DNA of 64,000 nucleotides, from contig NZ_LJSI01000054.1 in the NCBI RefSeq assembly GCF_001305295.1, positions 62,001-126,000 of the forward strand, given 5' to 3'. A program made the position numbers and the translations under genes. The DNA is from Neptunomonas antarctica. GTDB lineage: Bacteria; Pseudomonadota; Gammaproteobacteria; Pseudomonadales; Balneatricaceae. Positions 27,804 to 37,504 of this stretch are shown here, piece after piece; position 1 is the first letter of the stretch; each line of letters starts with the position of its first letter. Below the pieces are notes generated by a model that was not told the origin of the DNA, did not search any database, and saw only the letters and a list, made by a program, of their open reading frames with translations.

Positions 27804-28454
27804 TTAACGCAAATAGCGCAATATTTGCCCGGAAAAAGGCTTATCAAGATAATCTGTATTTTCAGGTTTATGTTGGTTATGCGCATAACCCAAGGTTAGC
27901 ATTCTCTTACTGAAACGCGAATGATGCCCTCGGCCGGGATCAACCAAAATCACCTCGCAATGCGGCTTAGCGTGCCGGTCAATGAAATCAGACAATAGCT
28001 CAACGTGTTCTTTTTCATACAACAAATCACTACCCACTATTACATCAAACACACCCAAACCACTATAGACATCGGCCCATCCGGTCCGCACAAAGGGTAT
28101 AACTTTGCCATTATTCAACGCGATATTTACTTTCAGAAAATCACCGACTTCCGGGTGATAGTCTGTCGCTGTAATGTTTGCATGACGATGATTCAACATG
28201 AGGCTGGTAAGGCCGATACCACAGCCTACTTCCAGAATTCTTTTACCTTCAATTTCATAATCAAACATAAAATGTGCAAGTACCTCACCCGAGGGCCAGA
28301 TAATACCGAATAATGGCCATGCAGCAGAAGAAATACCTAATATTTCAGCCACACCACCCACATCAAGAAATTGCTGATTATCACGTAATGTTCGCACATG
28401 AATATCAACCTCACCAAACTCAATTGTTTGATAACTCAGACGAAGCGCAGACAT
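27804..28454 (-). CDS. Class I SAM methyltransferase, METTL/ETFB-lysine type
   Basis: A 216-residue methyltransferase of the Methyltransf_16-like group. The SAM site is RILEVGCGIGLTSLMLNHR near residue 74, followed by ITATDYHP with the acidic residue that binds ribose, and DVIVGSDLLYEKEHVELL, the family DVxxxSDxLY motif. Eukaryotic relatives methylate lysines of specific proteins (for example ETF-beta or eEF2). Bacterial members are mostly uncharacterised, so no substrate is claimed. It has no operon partner. Confidence 0.75.
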   Translation of the reverse strand: MSALRLSYQTIEFGEVDIHVRTLRDNQQFLDVGGVAEILGISSAAWPLFGIIWPSGEVLAHFMFDYEIEGKRILEVGCGIGLTSLMLNHRHANITATDYHPEVGDFLKVNIALNNGKVIPFVRTGWADVYSGLGVFDVIVGSDLLYEKEHVELLSDFIDRHAKPHCEVILVDPGRGHHSRFSKRMLTLGYAHNQHKPENTDYLDKPFSGQILRYLR

Positions 28455-28667
28455 AAACTAACCTAATGAATTGACATGCAAAACGTGCTTATCTGAGAAA
28501 TTGATTAGCGACGCAGATCTTATATTTTACCCCCTTAATTAAGACATAACCAATTGTTAAATCCGATAGTAGCGCAGAACTCAAGAGCACTTTGACTCTC
28601 TATAAAAATACAACGACCCCTCACTTTGCTAATAAAACATTTTTCGTTTCATAAACTCTTAAGTTAA

Positions 28668-28685
28668 CGCAAACGTAAACGCAAA
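28668..28685. repeat. Three tandem CG(C/T)AAA hexamers
   Basis: CGCAAA-CGTAAA-CGCAAA lie head to tail about 450 bp upstream of the amino-acid catabolic operon, in a long gene-poor stretch (28455-29137). The AACGTAAACG core recalls operator half-sites of catabolic MerR-type regulators, but no inverted symmetry is present, so a regulatory role is only a possibility. Confidence 0.35.
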
Positions 28686-28832
28686 GCTGGCTATTGACCT
28701 TGATTAAAAGATCGCCTATCTTTGCACACAGCGCTTCACAAGAGCCATTAATAATGGACCGGCCTACCGGCCGAATAAAAATAACAAAAGTTGAACATTA
28801 CTGAGATCCAGTAATCGTTTGAGGAATACCAC

Positions 28833-28925
28833 ATGACTCAACCGCATAACCACTCAAGCCACCCATCGTTATCAATAATATCATCGCCTCATCGAATAAT
28901 TTCACCCCATGAAATTTCAGACTAA
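28833..28925 (+). CDS. Possible 30-codon leader peptide or small protein
   Basis: GAGG lies 8 bases before an ATG that opens a 30-codon frame, rich in His and Ser (MTQPHNHSSHPSLSIISSPH). A GGCTATTTTTTAGCC hairpin follows at about 28930. It ends about 210 bases before the start of the indolepyruvate oxidoreductase gene. The position and the ribosome-binding site suit a leader ORF, but the codon make-up gives no Phe, Tyr or Trp run that would explain attenuation by the operon's likely substrates. Confidence 0.35.
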   Translation: MTQPHNHSSHPSLSIISSPHRIISPHEISD

Positions 28926-29137
28926 CGTTTGGCTATTTTTTAGCCGTTGATCTTTTGTTTTTTATGTTGATCTCTTACGAGACCTAAGAAGCACTACCTA
29001 TCAATTCAGACGTTAATTACCCTTACATAGTGCGCCACCACCAGGCAATACTGCTGTGTAACCGGGTAAATTCGAATTGATGCGTGATGCTTCCGTACCA
29101 TATCCGTGCCTTAAAGCACGACAGCGGGAGTACACCC

Positions 29138-32100
29138 ATGAAAGATGTAACACTTAATGATAAATGGGAATTAGATTCAGGACGCGTTTATCTAACCGGT
29201 AGCCAGGCATTAGCGCGCATACCGATGATGCAGGCACAGCGCGATAAACAGCAGGGATTAAATACCGCGGGTTTTATTTCAGGCTATCGTGGATCCCCAC
29301 TGGGTGGTTTTGATAAGACACTCTGGCAGGCTAAAAAATACTTAGCGACACATAATATCTTTTTCCAACCCGGTATCAACGAAGATCTGGGTGCGACATC
29401 AGTATGGGGATCCCAGCAGGTCAATGTATTTGACGGCGCTAAATACGACGGTGTCTTTGGCCTCTGGTATGGCAAAGGCCCGGGTGTAGACCGGACCGGC
29501 GATGTGTTAAAACACGCCAATGCATTTGGCACCTCGGAGTTTGGCGGTGTATTAGCCGTGGCCGGTGATGACCATGCCTGCAAGTCGTCTACCCTGCCCC
29601 ATCAAAGTGACTACGCCTTTGTTGATGCGATGATACCGGTGCTGTATCCATCAGGTATTCAGGAGATGCTGGACTTTGGTATTTATGGCTGGGCAATGTC
29701 TCGCTATAGCGGCTGCTGGGTTGGCTTTAAAACACTCGCAGAACTTCTCGATTCATCTATATCTGCTGACCTTGATCTTGATCGGGTCAAAATTCAGATC
29801 CCTTCAGATTTCACATTACCTGCAGAAGGCATCAACGCGCGCTGGCCTGATAAACCGATGCAACAGGAAGCTCGCTTACATACCTACAAACTCAAAGCAG
29901 CCGAAGCTTTTTGTCGCGCCAATAAACTCGATAAAACCGTGATTGACAGCCCGCAACCACGCCTGGGAATTATCACTACCGGCAAATCTTATATGGATGT
30001 ATTGCAGGCTCTGGATGATTTGGGCATCAGCCATGAAATGGCCAGCGAACTAGGCATTAAACTCTACAAGGTCGGCATGGTCTGGCCACTGGAACCCGTC
30101 GGTATTCGCGAGTTTGCCAAAGGCACCCCAGAGCTGCTATTGGTCGAAGAAAAACGCGGTATTATTGAAGATCAGATTAAAGATTACCTTTACAGCTGGC
30201 AGGACGATATTCGCCCTCGCATTGTCGGCAAACGTGATGAAAACGGTAATGAGTTACTTACTACATTAGGCGAGCTAACACCCGCCATGATTGCCAGAGC
30301 GATTGCATCACGGATAGCGCCTTTTTACCAAAGCGAACAGGTCGCCTCTCGTTTAGCCTTCCTCTGCGCTAAAGAGGCCGAACTGGCACAACCGCGCTCG
30401 CTGGTTGAACGCACCCCTCACTTCTGTTCAGGCTGCCCGCATAACACATCAACCGTTGTGCCCGAAGGCAGTAAAGCGCTTGGCGGCATTGGTTGCCATT
30501 ATATGGCGACGTGGATGGATCGCGGCACCGAAACGTTCACCCAAATGGGCGGCGAAGGGGCGACCTGGATCGGCCAGGCTCCCTTCACAAATAATAAACA
30601 TGTGTTTCAGAATTTGGGGGATGGTACCTATTTCCACTCTGGCCTATTAGCCATTCGGGCCGCGATCGCCTCTGGCGTAAATATTACTTATAAAATCTTA
30701 TACAACGATGCCGTGGCTATGACCGGTGGGCAACCCGTCGACGGACAGCTCACAGTACAAAAGATCACACACCAACTGTTTGGAGAAGGCATACGTCGCC
30801 TTGCCATTGTCAGCGACGAACCCTTTAAATACCCAAGCCGGGCCGACTTTGCAGACGGCGTCACTTTCCATCACCGTGATGATCTGGACGCTGTTCAACG
30901 CGAGCTTCGCGAGATAGAAGGCTGTACAGCAATGATCTATGATCAAACCTGTGCAGCAGAAAAACGTCGCCGCCGCAAACGTGGTCAGCTACCTGATCCA
31001 GATAAGCGCGTTGTCATCAACAGCGAAATTTGTGAAGGCTGTGGTGATTGCGGTGTGCAATCTAACTGCTTGTCAGTTTTACCCAAAGAAACAGAAAAGG
31101 GACGTAAACGCCAGATCGATCAATCTTCCTGTAACAAAGACTTCAGCTGTATCCGCGGCTTTTGCCCCAGCTTTGTCACGGTTAAAGGCGGCACTCTTCG
31201 TAAAGCAGCCGGTTTAGATGCAACACCACCAGCAGACAATCTGCCGGAGCCTGTCACACCTGTTATCAGTAAACCCTATAACATTCTGCTGACGGGTGTC
31301 GGTGGTACCGGCGTTGTAACGGTCAGCGCGTTGCTTGGCATGGCCGGCCATCTGGAAGAGAAAGGCGTAGGTGTTCTTGATCAGATAGGCCTGGCGCAGA
31401 AATTTGGTGCCGTAATGAGCCACATCAGAATTGCACCTTCACAAGACCAAATCCATACCGTGCGCATTCCAGCCGGTGAAACTGATTTATTAATTGGTTT
31501 CGATCTAATGGTCGGTGCCAGCGAAGAAGCACTCGGCAAACTCGACGGCAAACGCAGCTTTGCCATCATCAATAATCACGACACAATGCCAGCCGCGTTT
31601 ACCCGCGATCCTGATCTGCACGTGCCGAATAAAGAGATGCAGGCCGTCATCGAAGCAACAGCTCGCCCGGATGGCACCTTCTGTTTTGATGCCACGCAAC
31701 TGGCAACAGATCTGATGGGCGATGGTATGGCCGTCAACCTCTTTACTGTCGGCTATGCTTGCCAGAAAGGTCTGCTGCCGCTACACCGCGCCTCAATTGA
31801 ACAGGCCATCAAGCTTAACGGTGCATCAGTCGACACCAACCTTAAAGCGTTCTTATGGGGACGTTGCGCCGCGCATAATCTGGATAAAGTGATCCAGATA
31901 GTCAAACCCGATGCCGCCGTACAAACCGTACGCATGCTGCCATCACTGGATGAGCAAATAGCACGTGAGATGGCACACCTGAGCCAATACCAAAATACGG
32001 CACTGGCTCAGCGTTACCAAAAACGACTGGGACAGTTTATAGACGTTGAAAAAGAACAGACCCGGAAAACTCACATCAGCCGTGCGATTGCCGAAAACTA

Positions 32101-32626
32101 CAGCAAAGTGCTGGCCTATAAAGATGAATATGAAGTGGCACGTCAGCTCACATCCGACACTTTCCGCCAGCAATTGACTGAGCAATTTGAAGGCGAATTC
32201 GAACTTGAATTCAACTTGGCCCCTCCGCTACTTGCGCGTAAAGACAAGCACACAGGCCGGCCGCGAAAACGTAAATTCAGCCAGAAAATTCTGCCTCTAT
32301 TTCGCCTGCTCGCCCGGATGAAAAGCCTGCGTGGCACGCCCCTGGATATATTTGCCTGGAGTGAAGACCGCCGCCTGGAGCAACAAATTATCCGCGACTA
32401 TGAAGCCGACATGACTCTTATAGAAAAAGCGCTGCTCGTAAATGATGCCAATCATGGTATCTACAGCGCAGCTCAGCAGCTCGCCGAATTACCCGGAATG
32501 ATCCGTGGTTATGGCCCGGTGAAAGAGGCCAACTACCACAAAGCTCAGGAAAAACGTCAGCTTCTGCAGGCGCAATTACTAACGACTGATGCAGCCATCA
32601 AGGAAGTGGCTGCCGAACAACTCTAA
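29138..32626 (+). CDS. Fused indolepyruvate:ferredoxin oxidoreductase (IorA-IorB type)
   Basis: A 1162-residue cytoplasmic enzyme that oxidatively decarboxylates aryl (or branched) 2-oxo acids to acyl-CoA, with TPP and Fe-S clusters. I choose ATG 29138 because CGGGAG lies seven bases upstream; the frame to 29084 adds 18 residues. Order: N-terminal pyruvate-oxidoreductase pyrimidine domain (YRGSPLGGFDK, GKGPGVDRTGD), TPP-binding part with HFCSGCPHNTST and GEGATWIGQ, a ferredoxin-like segment CEGCGDCGVQSNCLS with further cysteines (about 630-680), then the gamma domain VGGTGVVTVSALLG. Fusions of this length are common in proteobacteria. It is followed by a dehydrogenase and an amino-acid symporter. 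Confidence 0.88.
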   Translation: MKDVTLNDKWELDSGRVYLTGSQALARIPMMQAQRDKQQGLNTAGFISGYRGSPLGGFDKTLWQAKKYLATHNIFFQPGINEDLGATSVWGSQQVNVFDGAKYDGVFGLWYGKGPGVDRTGDVLKHANAFGTSEFGGVLAVAGDDHACKSSTLPHQSDYAFVDAMIPVLYPSGIQEMLDFGIYGWAMSRYSGCWVGFKTLAELLDSSISADLDLDRVKIQIPSDFTLPAEGINARWPDKPMQQEARLHTYKLKAAEAFCRANKLDKTVIDSPQPRLGIITTGKSYMDVLQALDDLGISHEMASELGIKLYKVGMVWPLEPVGIREFAKGTPELLLVEEKRGIIEDQIKDYLYSWQDDIRPRIVGKRDENGNELLTTLGELTPAMIARAIASRIAPFYQSEQVASRLAFLCAKEAELAQPRSLVERTPHFCSGCPHNTSTVVPEGSKALGGIGCHYMATWMDRGTETFTQMGGEGATWIGQAPFTNNKHVFQNLGDGTYFHSGLLAIRAAIASGVNITYKILYNDAVAMTGGQPVDGQLTVQKITHQLFGEGIRRLAIVSDEPFKYPSRADFADGVTFHHRDDLDAVQRELREIEGCTAMIYDQTCAAEKRRRRKRGQLPDPDKRVVINSEICEGCGDCGVQSNCLSVLPKETEKGRKRQIDQSSCNKDFSCIRGFCPSFVTVKGGTLRKAAGLDATPPADNLPEPVTPVISKPYNILLTGVGGTGVVTVSALLGMAGHLEEKGVGVLDQIGLAQKFGAVMSHIRIAPSQDQIHTVRIPAGETDLLIGFDLMVGASEEALGKLDGKRSFAIINNHDTMPAAFTRDPDLHVPNKEMQAVIEATARPDGTFCFDATQLATDLMGDGMAVNLFTVGYACQKGLLPLHRASIEQAIKLNGASVDTNLKAFLWGRCAAHNLDKVIQIVKPDAAVQTVRMLPSLDEQIAREMAHLSQYQNTALAQRYQKRLGQFIDVEKEQTRKTHISRAIAENYSKVLAYKDEYEVARQLTSDTFRQQLTEQFEGEFELEFNLAPPLLARKDKHTGRPRKRKFSQKILPLFRLLARMKSLRGTPLDIFAWSEDRRLEQQIIRDYEADMTLIEKALLVNDANHGIYSAAQQLAELPGMIRGYGPVKEANYHKAQEKRQLLQAQLLTTDAAIKEVAAEQL

Positions 32627-32723
32627 AGCTACTCAAACAAGCATTGTAAATTCGCTGCCTGTCGGTCTTGACCAGTTAAGTCCGACAGGCGGCTGAAATA
32701 ATCTTAAGGAACACGAGGTTTAT

Positions 32724-33779
32724 ATGTCAGTTTTTAGTCATCCCGAATTTGATTTACACGAGCAGGTCAATTTTTTTCATGATGAAGCGACCGGCCTTAA
32801 AGCCATTGTAGCCATCCATAATTCCAATCGTGGCCCCGCTCTGGGGGGCTGTCGTATGTGGAATTATGCGAACGACGAAGAAGCGCTGACCGATGCGCTG
32901 CGTCTGTCTAAAGGCATGACCTACAAATCAGCTCTCGCCAATCTGGATCTGGGCGGCGGCAAGTCCGTGATTATCGGCAACCCACGTCAACACAAAACGG
33001 AAGCCTTACTGGCAATGATGGGACGTTGCCTGGAAAGCCTCAGTGGCCGCTATATTGCAGCCGAAGATTCAGGCACTAGTGTCGCTGATCTTAAAATCAT
33101 GGGCCGTCATACTCAATATGTAGCGGGCATTACGGAACGCGCCGGTATAGACGGTAAAGCCTCTAATGGCGACCCGTCTCCAGCCACAGCCTACGGTACC
33201 TTTATCGGCCTCAAAGCGGCAGTTAAGCAGCGTCTGGGGCGAGATGATTTACAAGGATTATCCGTAGCCATTCAGGGCGTAGGGAATGTGGGATATCGTC
33301 TGGCCGAACACTTACACCTTGCAGGTGCAGTACTCTATGTGACCGATATCCATCAGGAACAAGTCGACAAAGCGGTACAGTTATTAGGTGCTACGGCTGT
33401 TTCTGCAGAAGATATTCTAGCGTTAGACGTCGATGTACTCGCCCCTTGTGCTTTAGGTGCCATTCTTAATGACGTTAGCATTCCAACCATTCAGGCAAGC
33501 GTGATTGCCGGGGCTTCTAATAACCAATTAGCCGCCTCGCGTCACGATATGATGCTAAAAGAGCGCGGCATCCTGTACGCCCCTGATTTCGCCATTAACG
33601 CTGGCGGCATTATCGATATTTTCTATGACCGTGTAGGTCATACACCAGAAAAAGTGTTACGCCATATTGAAACCATAGGCGAAACACTCGCAGAGATCTT
33701 CCGCCGCAGTGATACCACAGGCCTACCAACCGGCATGATCGCCAACACGCTGGCAGAAGAGCGATTTATGGGAAGGTAA
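32724..33779 (+). CDS. Leu/Phe/Val-type amino-acid dehydrogenase
   Basis: A 351-residue NAD-dependent dehydrogenase that deaminates an amino acid to its 2-oxo acid. Catalytic domain: [33 protein letters not shown] with the active-site lysines (about residues 66-90), and [12 protein letters not shown]. The nucleotide-binding part has [17 protein letters not shown] and ends in [11 protein letters not shown]. These features match leucine/phenylalanine dehydrogenases rather than hexameric glutamate dehydrogenase. It follows the indolepyruvate oxidoreductase by about 100 bp, so it probably supplies that enzyme's 2-oxo acid. Specificity for phenylalanine over leucine or valine is suggested only by this context. 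Confidence 0.85.
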   Translation: MSVFSHPEFDLHEQVNFFHDEATGLKAIVAIHNSNRGPALGGCRMWNYANDEEALTDALRLSKGMTYKSALANLDLGGGKSVIIGNPRQHKTEALLAMMGRCLESLSGRYIAAEDSGTSVADLKIMGRHTQYVAGITERAGIDGKASNGDPSPATAYGTFIGLKAAVKQRLGRDDLQGLSVAIQGVGNVGYRLAEHLHLAGAVLYVTDIHQEQVDKAVQLLGATAVSAEDILALDVDVLAPCALGAILNDVSIPTIQASVIAGASNNQLAASRHDMMLKERGILYAPDFAINAGGIIDIFYDRVGHTPEKVLRHIETIGETLAEIFRRSDTTGLPTGMIANTLAEERFMGR

Positions 33780-33837
33780 CCGTATAAACACCTTTTTTCA
33801 CCCATACATATAAAAATAAATTAGTGGAGATACATTC

Positions 33838-35250
33838 GTGACCCAAGTAAGCAAAACTTATACAGAGGCGCCCTCTGTCGCTGACGCTCGTAAAGACAAC
33901 CCGATGTGGTCGTCCAGACTGGCCTTTATTCTGGCAGCCAGCGGCTCTGCGGTCGGGCTGGGTAATATCTGGAAGTTCCCCTACATTACAGGTGAAAATG
34001 GAGGCGGAGCCTTCGTACTCGTTTATCTGCTATGTATCGCGCTGATCGGTATTCCTATTATGATTGCCGAGGTTATGATCGGCCGCCGCGGAGGTCGCAG
34101 CCCCATCAATTCACTGCGTATGCTGACACAACATGACGGCCTGTCCTCACGCTGGACCTGGATCGGCTGGATGGGAATCACAGCATCGTTCCTGATTCTC
34201 TCGTTCTATTCAGTGATAGGTGGCTGGGCATTAGCTTACGTTGGCCAGTCCGCCAGCGGCGTTTTTGCGGGTGGTGACGCCGATAGTATTGGCGCTCTGT
34301 TTGGTGACCTGCTTGCAGACCCATGGACACTGCTGTTATGGCATTCTATTTTCATGGTGCTGGTCATCATTATCGTAGCCCGCGGCATTCGCTCAGGCAT
34401 GGAGAAAGCAATCAATATCCTGATGCCGTTACTCTTTGTCTTACTGCTAGTCATGGTCGGTTATGCCATAAATAGTGGCGAGTTCGTCCAGGGCTTTACT
34501 TTTCTATTCCAGCCTGACTTTTCAAAACTAACCACTGCAGGCTTCTTAACGGCACTCGGTCACGCTTTCTTTACCCTAAGCCTCGGAATGGGCGTAATGA
34601 TGGCGTACGGCTCCTACCTACCCAAAAATGTATCAATCGTAAAAACAGCCGTCGCTGTATCTGTTGTGGACACCGCTGTGGCGCTACTAGCCGGACTGGC
34701 GATCTTTCCGCTGGTGTTTGCCAACGGCCTTGAACCCGGTTCAGGCCCGGGCTTGATCTTCCAAACGCTGCCTTTAGCATTTGGCAAAATGACCGGCGGG
34801 GTATTGTTCGGATCACTATTTTTTACATTATTAGTGGTTGCCGCCGTAACTTCTGCCATTTCACTGCTGGAACCGGTGGTTGAATGGCTGGAAGAACAAA
34901 AAGGTATTAGCCGTTTATCAGGAACACTGATTGGCGGTGTAGCGATCTGGCTGCTAGGTATGCTGACGATCTTGTCGTTCAATGAATGGGCTGATGTTTA
35001 CCCGTTATCATTTATTCCGGCGTTTGAAAGTAAAACTATCTTTGACCTGCTGGATTACGCAACCGCTAATGTAATGATGCCTTTAGGAGGCTTATGCATT
35101 GCTATATTCACGGGCTGGTTTATGAGTAAGCAGGCGGTCGAAAATCAACTGGATATAGGTAACCGCATCGCCTTTAAGAGCTTTATGTTTGTACTGCGTT
35201 TTATTACACCCGCAGCCGTCGCCGTAGTCTTTATCTACAACCTGGTGTAA
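33838..35250 (+). CDS. Sodium-coupled amino-acid symporter (NSS/SNF family)
   Basis: A 470-residue inner-membrane transporter with about 12 hydrophobic segments. The first, with ASGSAVGLGNIWKFPYITGENGGGAF, is the NSS signature that forms the Na+ and substrate site. Bacterial NSS proteins of this size (MhsT, TnaT, Tyt1-like) import hydrophobic and aromatic amino acids with Na+. The start is GTG at 33838, with TGGAGAT upstream. It is the last gene of the three-gene cluster, and its product could feed the dehydrogenase and oxidoreductase encoded before it. A hairpin terminator follows. Confidence 0.88.
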   Translation: MTQVSKTYTEAPSVADARKDNPMWSSRLAFILAASGSAVGLGNIWKFPYITGENGGGAFVLVYLLCIALIGIPIMIAEVMIGRRGGRSPINSLRMLTQHDGLSSRWTWIGWMGITASFLILSFYSVIGGWALAYVGQSASGVFAGGDADSIGALFGDLLADPWTLLLWHSIFMVLVIIIVARGIRSGMEKAINILMPLLFVLLLVMVGYAINSGEFVQGFTFLFQPDFSKLTTAGFLTALGHAFFTLSLGMGVMMAYGSYLPKNVSIVKTAVAVSVVDTAVALLAGLAIFPLVFANGLEPGSGPGLIFQTLPLAFGKMTGGVLFGSLFFTLLVVAAVTSAISLLEPVVEWLEEQKGISRLSGTLIGGVAIWLLGMLTILSFNEWADVYPLSFIPAFESKTIFDLLDYATANVMMPLGGLCIAIFTGWFMSKQAVENQLDIGNRIAFKSFMFVLRFITPAAVAVVFIYNLV

Positions 35251-35290
35251 ATCCAGCCTACCATTGCGCAATCACGCGTGTTTAACATAG

Positions 35291-35312
35291 GGAGCCAAAG
35301 CGGCTCCTTATT
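35291..35312 (+). terminator. Probable Rho-independent terminator
   Basis: GGAGCC and GGCTCC form a 6-bp stem with loop AAAGC, followed by TTATTTAT. It lies 40 bases after the symporter stop. Confidence 0.6.
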
Positions 35313-35471
35313 TATGCCTACAGATTGATGCGCTGCACCTGACAAACAATGATTAATATCCAGACCTTAATGCTCATACCAGCATCAATATCAACCGGTA
35401 ACATCATTGCTATCGCAAAAATCAGTCAGGGACTAATGACACAGCAGTACTGAGCATCTGGCCTGTATTTA

Positions 35472-36257
35472 TCACTGAGCCCAAAAAACTGAAGGTTCGG
35501 CGCAGACGACAAAAGAAGGGTTCAATAAAGATTCCGAATTAGCGTTATAGACAAGCGGCGCTAACGAATCCAAAGCCAAAACCTGGCCACCCGATGCGAG
35601 TACCACAGCATGGCCTGCCGCCGTGTCCCATTCACTCGTTGGGCTTAAACGCGGGTATAGGTCAGCAGCCCCTTCTGCAACTAAACACAGCTTTAAAGAA
35701 CTACCCATTCCAATAATATGAGCTTCAGGCAGAGATTCCATAAATACCTTAAACGCGGGTGATTGATGTGAACGACTGCCGAGTACACGCCAACCGGTAG
35801 GCTGGTCTGGTACAGCAGACACAGAGATAGATTCGATGGGCTCTAAACCTATCTGCTTAAAAGCGCCCTTACCAAGTTCACCCCAATACAGCGTGCTATC
35901 TGCTGGAGCCAAAACAACACCAAGAACAGGGACACCATTTTTAATCAGAGCCACATTAATAGTGAACTCACCATTTTTCTTTATGAATTCCTTCGTCCCA
36001 TCCAAAGGATCAATCAGCCAATAGGTAGACCAGTTTATTCGATCAATTTTAACTGAGTCATCGGACTCTTCTGATAAAACAGGAATATCGGGTGTTAAAG
36101 CCGTTAAGCCATCAACCAGTATATGGTGAGCTGCCATATCGGCTGCGGTGAGTGGACTATTATCCGACTTTTCAAAAACCGAAAAATCTTTACGATATAT
36201 ATCCATCACAGCAATAGCCGCTTGCCGGACAAGTACGATTACGTTATCTATTTGCAT
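35472..36257 (-). CDS. cysQ: CysQ-type 3'(2'),5'-bisphosphate nucleotidase
   Basis: A 261-residue Mg2+-dependent phosphatase of the inositol-monophosphatase fold. It hydrolyses 3'-phosphoadenosine 5'-phosphate from sulfate assimilation to AMP. Metal-binding motifs are LSEESDD near residue 60, WLIDPLDGTKEFIKKNGEF (about 77-95), and near the C-terminus SEWDTAAGHAVVLASGG. The KKNGEF segment after DGTKEF separates CysQ from SuhB. It stands alone and is divergent from betI; the 357-bp gap 36258-36614 carries promoters for both but no site I can name. Confidence 0.9.
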   Translation of the reverse strand: MQIDNVIVLVRQAAIAVMDIYRKDFSVFEKSDNSPLTAADMAAHHILVDGLTALTPDIPVLSEESDDSVKIDRINWSTYWLIDPLDGTKEFIKKNGEFTINVALIKNGVPVLGVVLAPADSTLYWGELGKGAFKQIGLEPIESISVSAVPDQPTGWRVLGSRSHQSPAFKVFMESLPEAHIIGMGSSLKLCLVAEGAADLYPRLSPTSEWDTAAGHAVVLASGGQVLALDSLAPLVYNANSESLLNPSFVVCAEPSVFWAQ

Positions 36258-36614
36258 TGAATCGCTATCCCTATTTAAATATTGAATTTACTCTCGTATT
36301 TTAATTAGCAGCCTGCCTGGCAAAAGGTATGACTCATCCCTTCCTGACAAAATCGTAAGATAAGTTTCGACAAGACGCAACATCAGATCCTACTGTGTTT
36401 GAGCTGTGGCTTTGTTGCAGAGCCGGATGATAAAGCCCCACTAGTTATTCCGCGATTCACACTAACACAGTCATTAAGAAGCAAAGTACGCCGTATCTGC
36501 ACAACAACAATGTCATTCCCCTATAATTGTCACTATCTCCGAGATTCGCTTGACAGTTAACGGGGCGAAGCGCAAATTCCCCCCTCTCTCTATATATAGC
36601 CGAGACAGATCCAT

Positions 36615-37235
36615 ATGCCTAAAGTAGGAATGCCCGAAATAAGAAAACCGCAGCTTATCAATGCGACAATGGAAGCGATCAATGCCGTTGGCTTACATAA
36701 GGCCAGTGTTGCGATGATTAGCAGTTACGCAGGCGTGTCTCCGGCGATTATTAACCATTATTTCGGCGGCAAGCATGGTCTTTTGGAAGCAACCATGCGC
36801 TCGGTGTTACAGCAACTCTCTCATGGTGTTAAAATTCGCTTACAAGAAACCGCACCTGATGATGTCGTCAGCCGTATTAAAGCTATTGTCAGCGGCAACT
36901 TTGATACCCGACAAGTGGAACCCAAAGTCGTCAAAACCTGGCTGGCGTTCTGGTCTTTAGCGATGCATGATCCGGCACTTCATCGCCTGCAGCGTGTCAA
37001 CGAAAAACGGCTTTTATCACATTTGCTTCTGGAATTAAAACAGGTATTACCCACGGATAGAGCCTTGATTGTAGCGCAGAGTATCGCGGCACTCATCGAT
37101 GGTATTTGGCTGCGGGGCGCATTGACGCCGACAGGGATTGATAGTGATGTAGCACAGCGCCTGATTACCGATTACCTTGAGCAACAACTGCCTGAAGACG
37201 TCATAGCCAGACACAAATCCGGCACGGGTTATTGA
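36615..37235 (+). CDS. betI: BetI, TetR-family choline-responsive repressor
   Basis: A 206-residue DNA-binding repressor. The start [19 protein letters not shown] and the helix-turn-helix [19 protein letters not shown] (about 33-51) match BetI closely. The middle part [23 protein letters not shown] and [10 protein letters not shown] are also family marks that form the choline pocket. BetI represses choline-oxidation genes until choline binds. It is not in the betBA operon but 7 kb away, converging on phoA, so it acts in trans here. A matching operator candidate lies upstream of betB at 45924-45951. Confidence 0.92.
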   Translation: MPKVGMPEIRKPQLINATMEAINAVGLHKASVAMISSYAGVSPAIINHYFGGKHGLLEATMRSVLQQLSHGVKIRLQETAPDDVVSRIKAIVSGNFDTRQVEPKVVKTWLAFWSLAMHDPALHRLQRVNEKRLLSHLLLELKQVLPTDRALIVAQSIAALIDGIWLRGALTPTGIDSDVAQRLITDYLEQQLPEDVIARHKSGTGY

Positions 37236-37504
37236 ACTCAAAAGCCAGGCAGGCGGTGTTTTCAAGATGCCCGGCCCTTATTCAGCACTTTTAATTTTTT
37301 CTTTATAAGTCAGGGCACCATTAAGTGCGCCAGCGGGTTTGTAAACGGGTATGCCTCTTCAGCCGCATACGTCGGGAACTCTGTCAGTGGAAAAATAGTC
37401 AGCCACACAAATACCCGGAAATCTCCCATTGACGTAAGTGTTATACAGATTGCGGATCTATAGCCCGGCGCCAGACTAAAGGCCGAGCTATGCTTTCATG
37501 TCAG

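Noticed and set aside
36541..36600. Standard sigma-70 promoter for betI from TTGACA and TATATA
   Set aside because: The two hexamers are about 35 bases apart, too far for a promoter.
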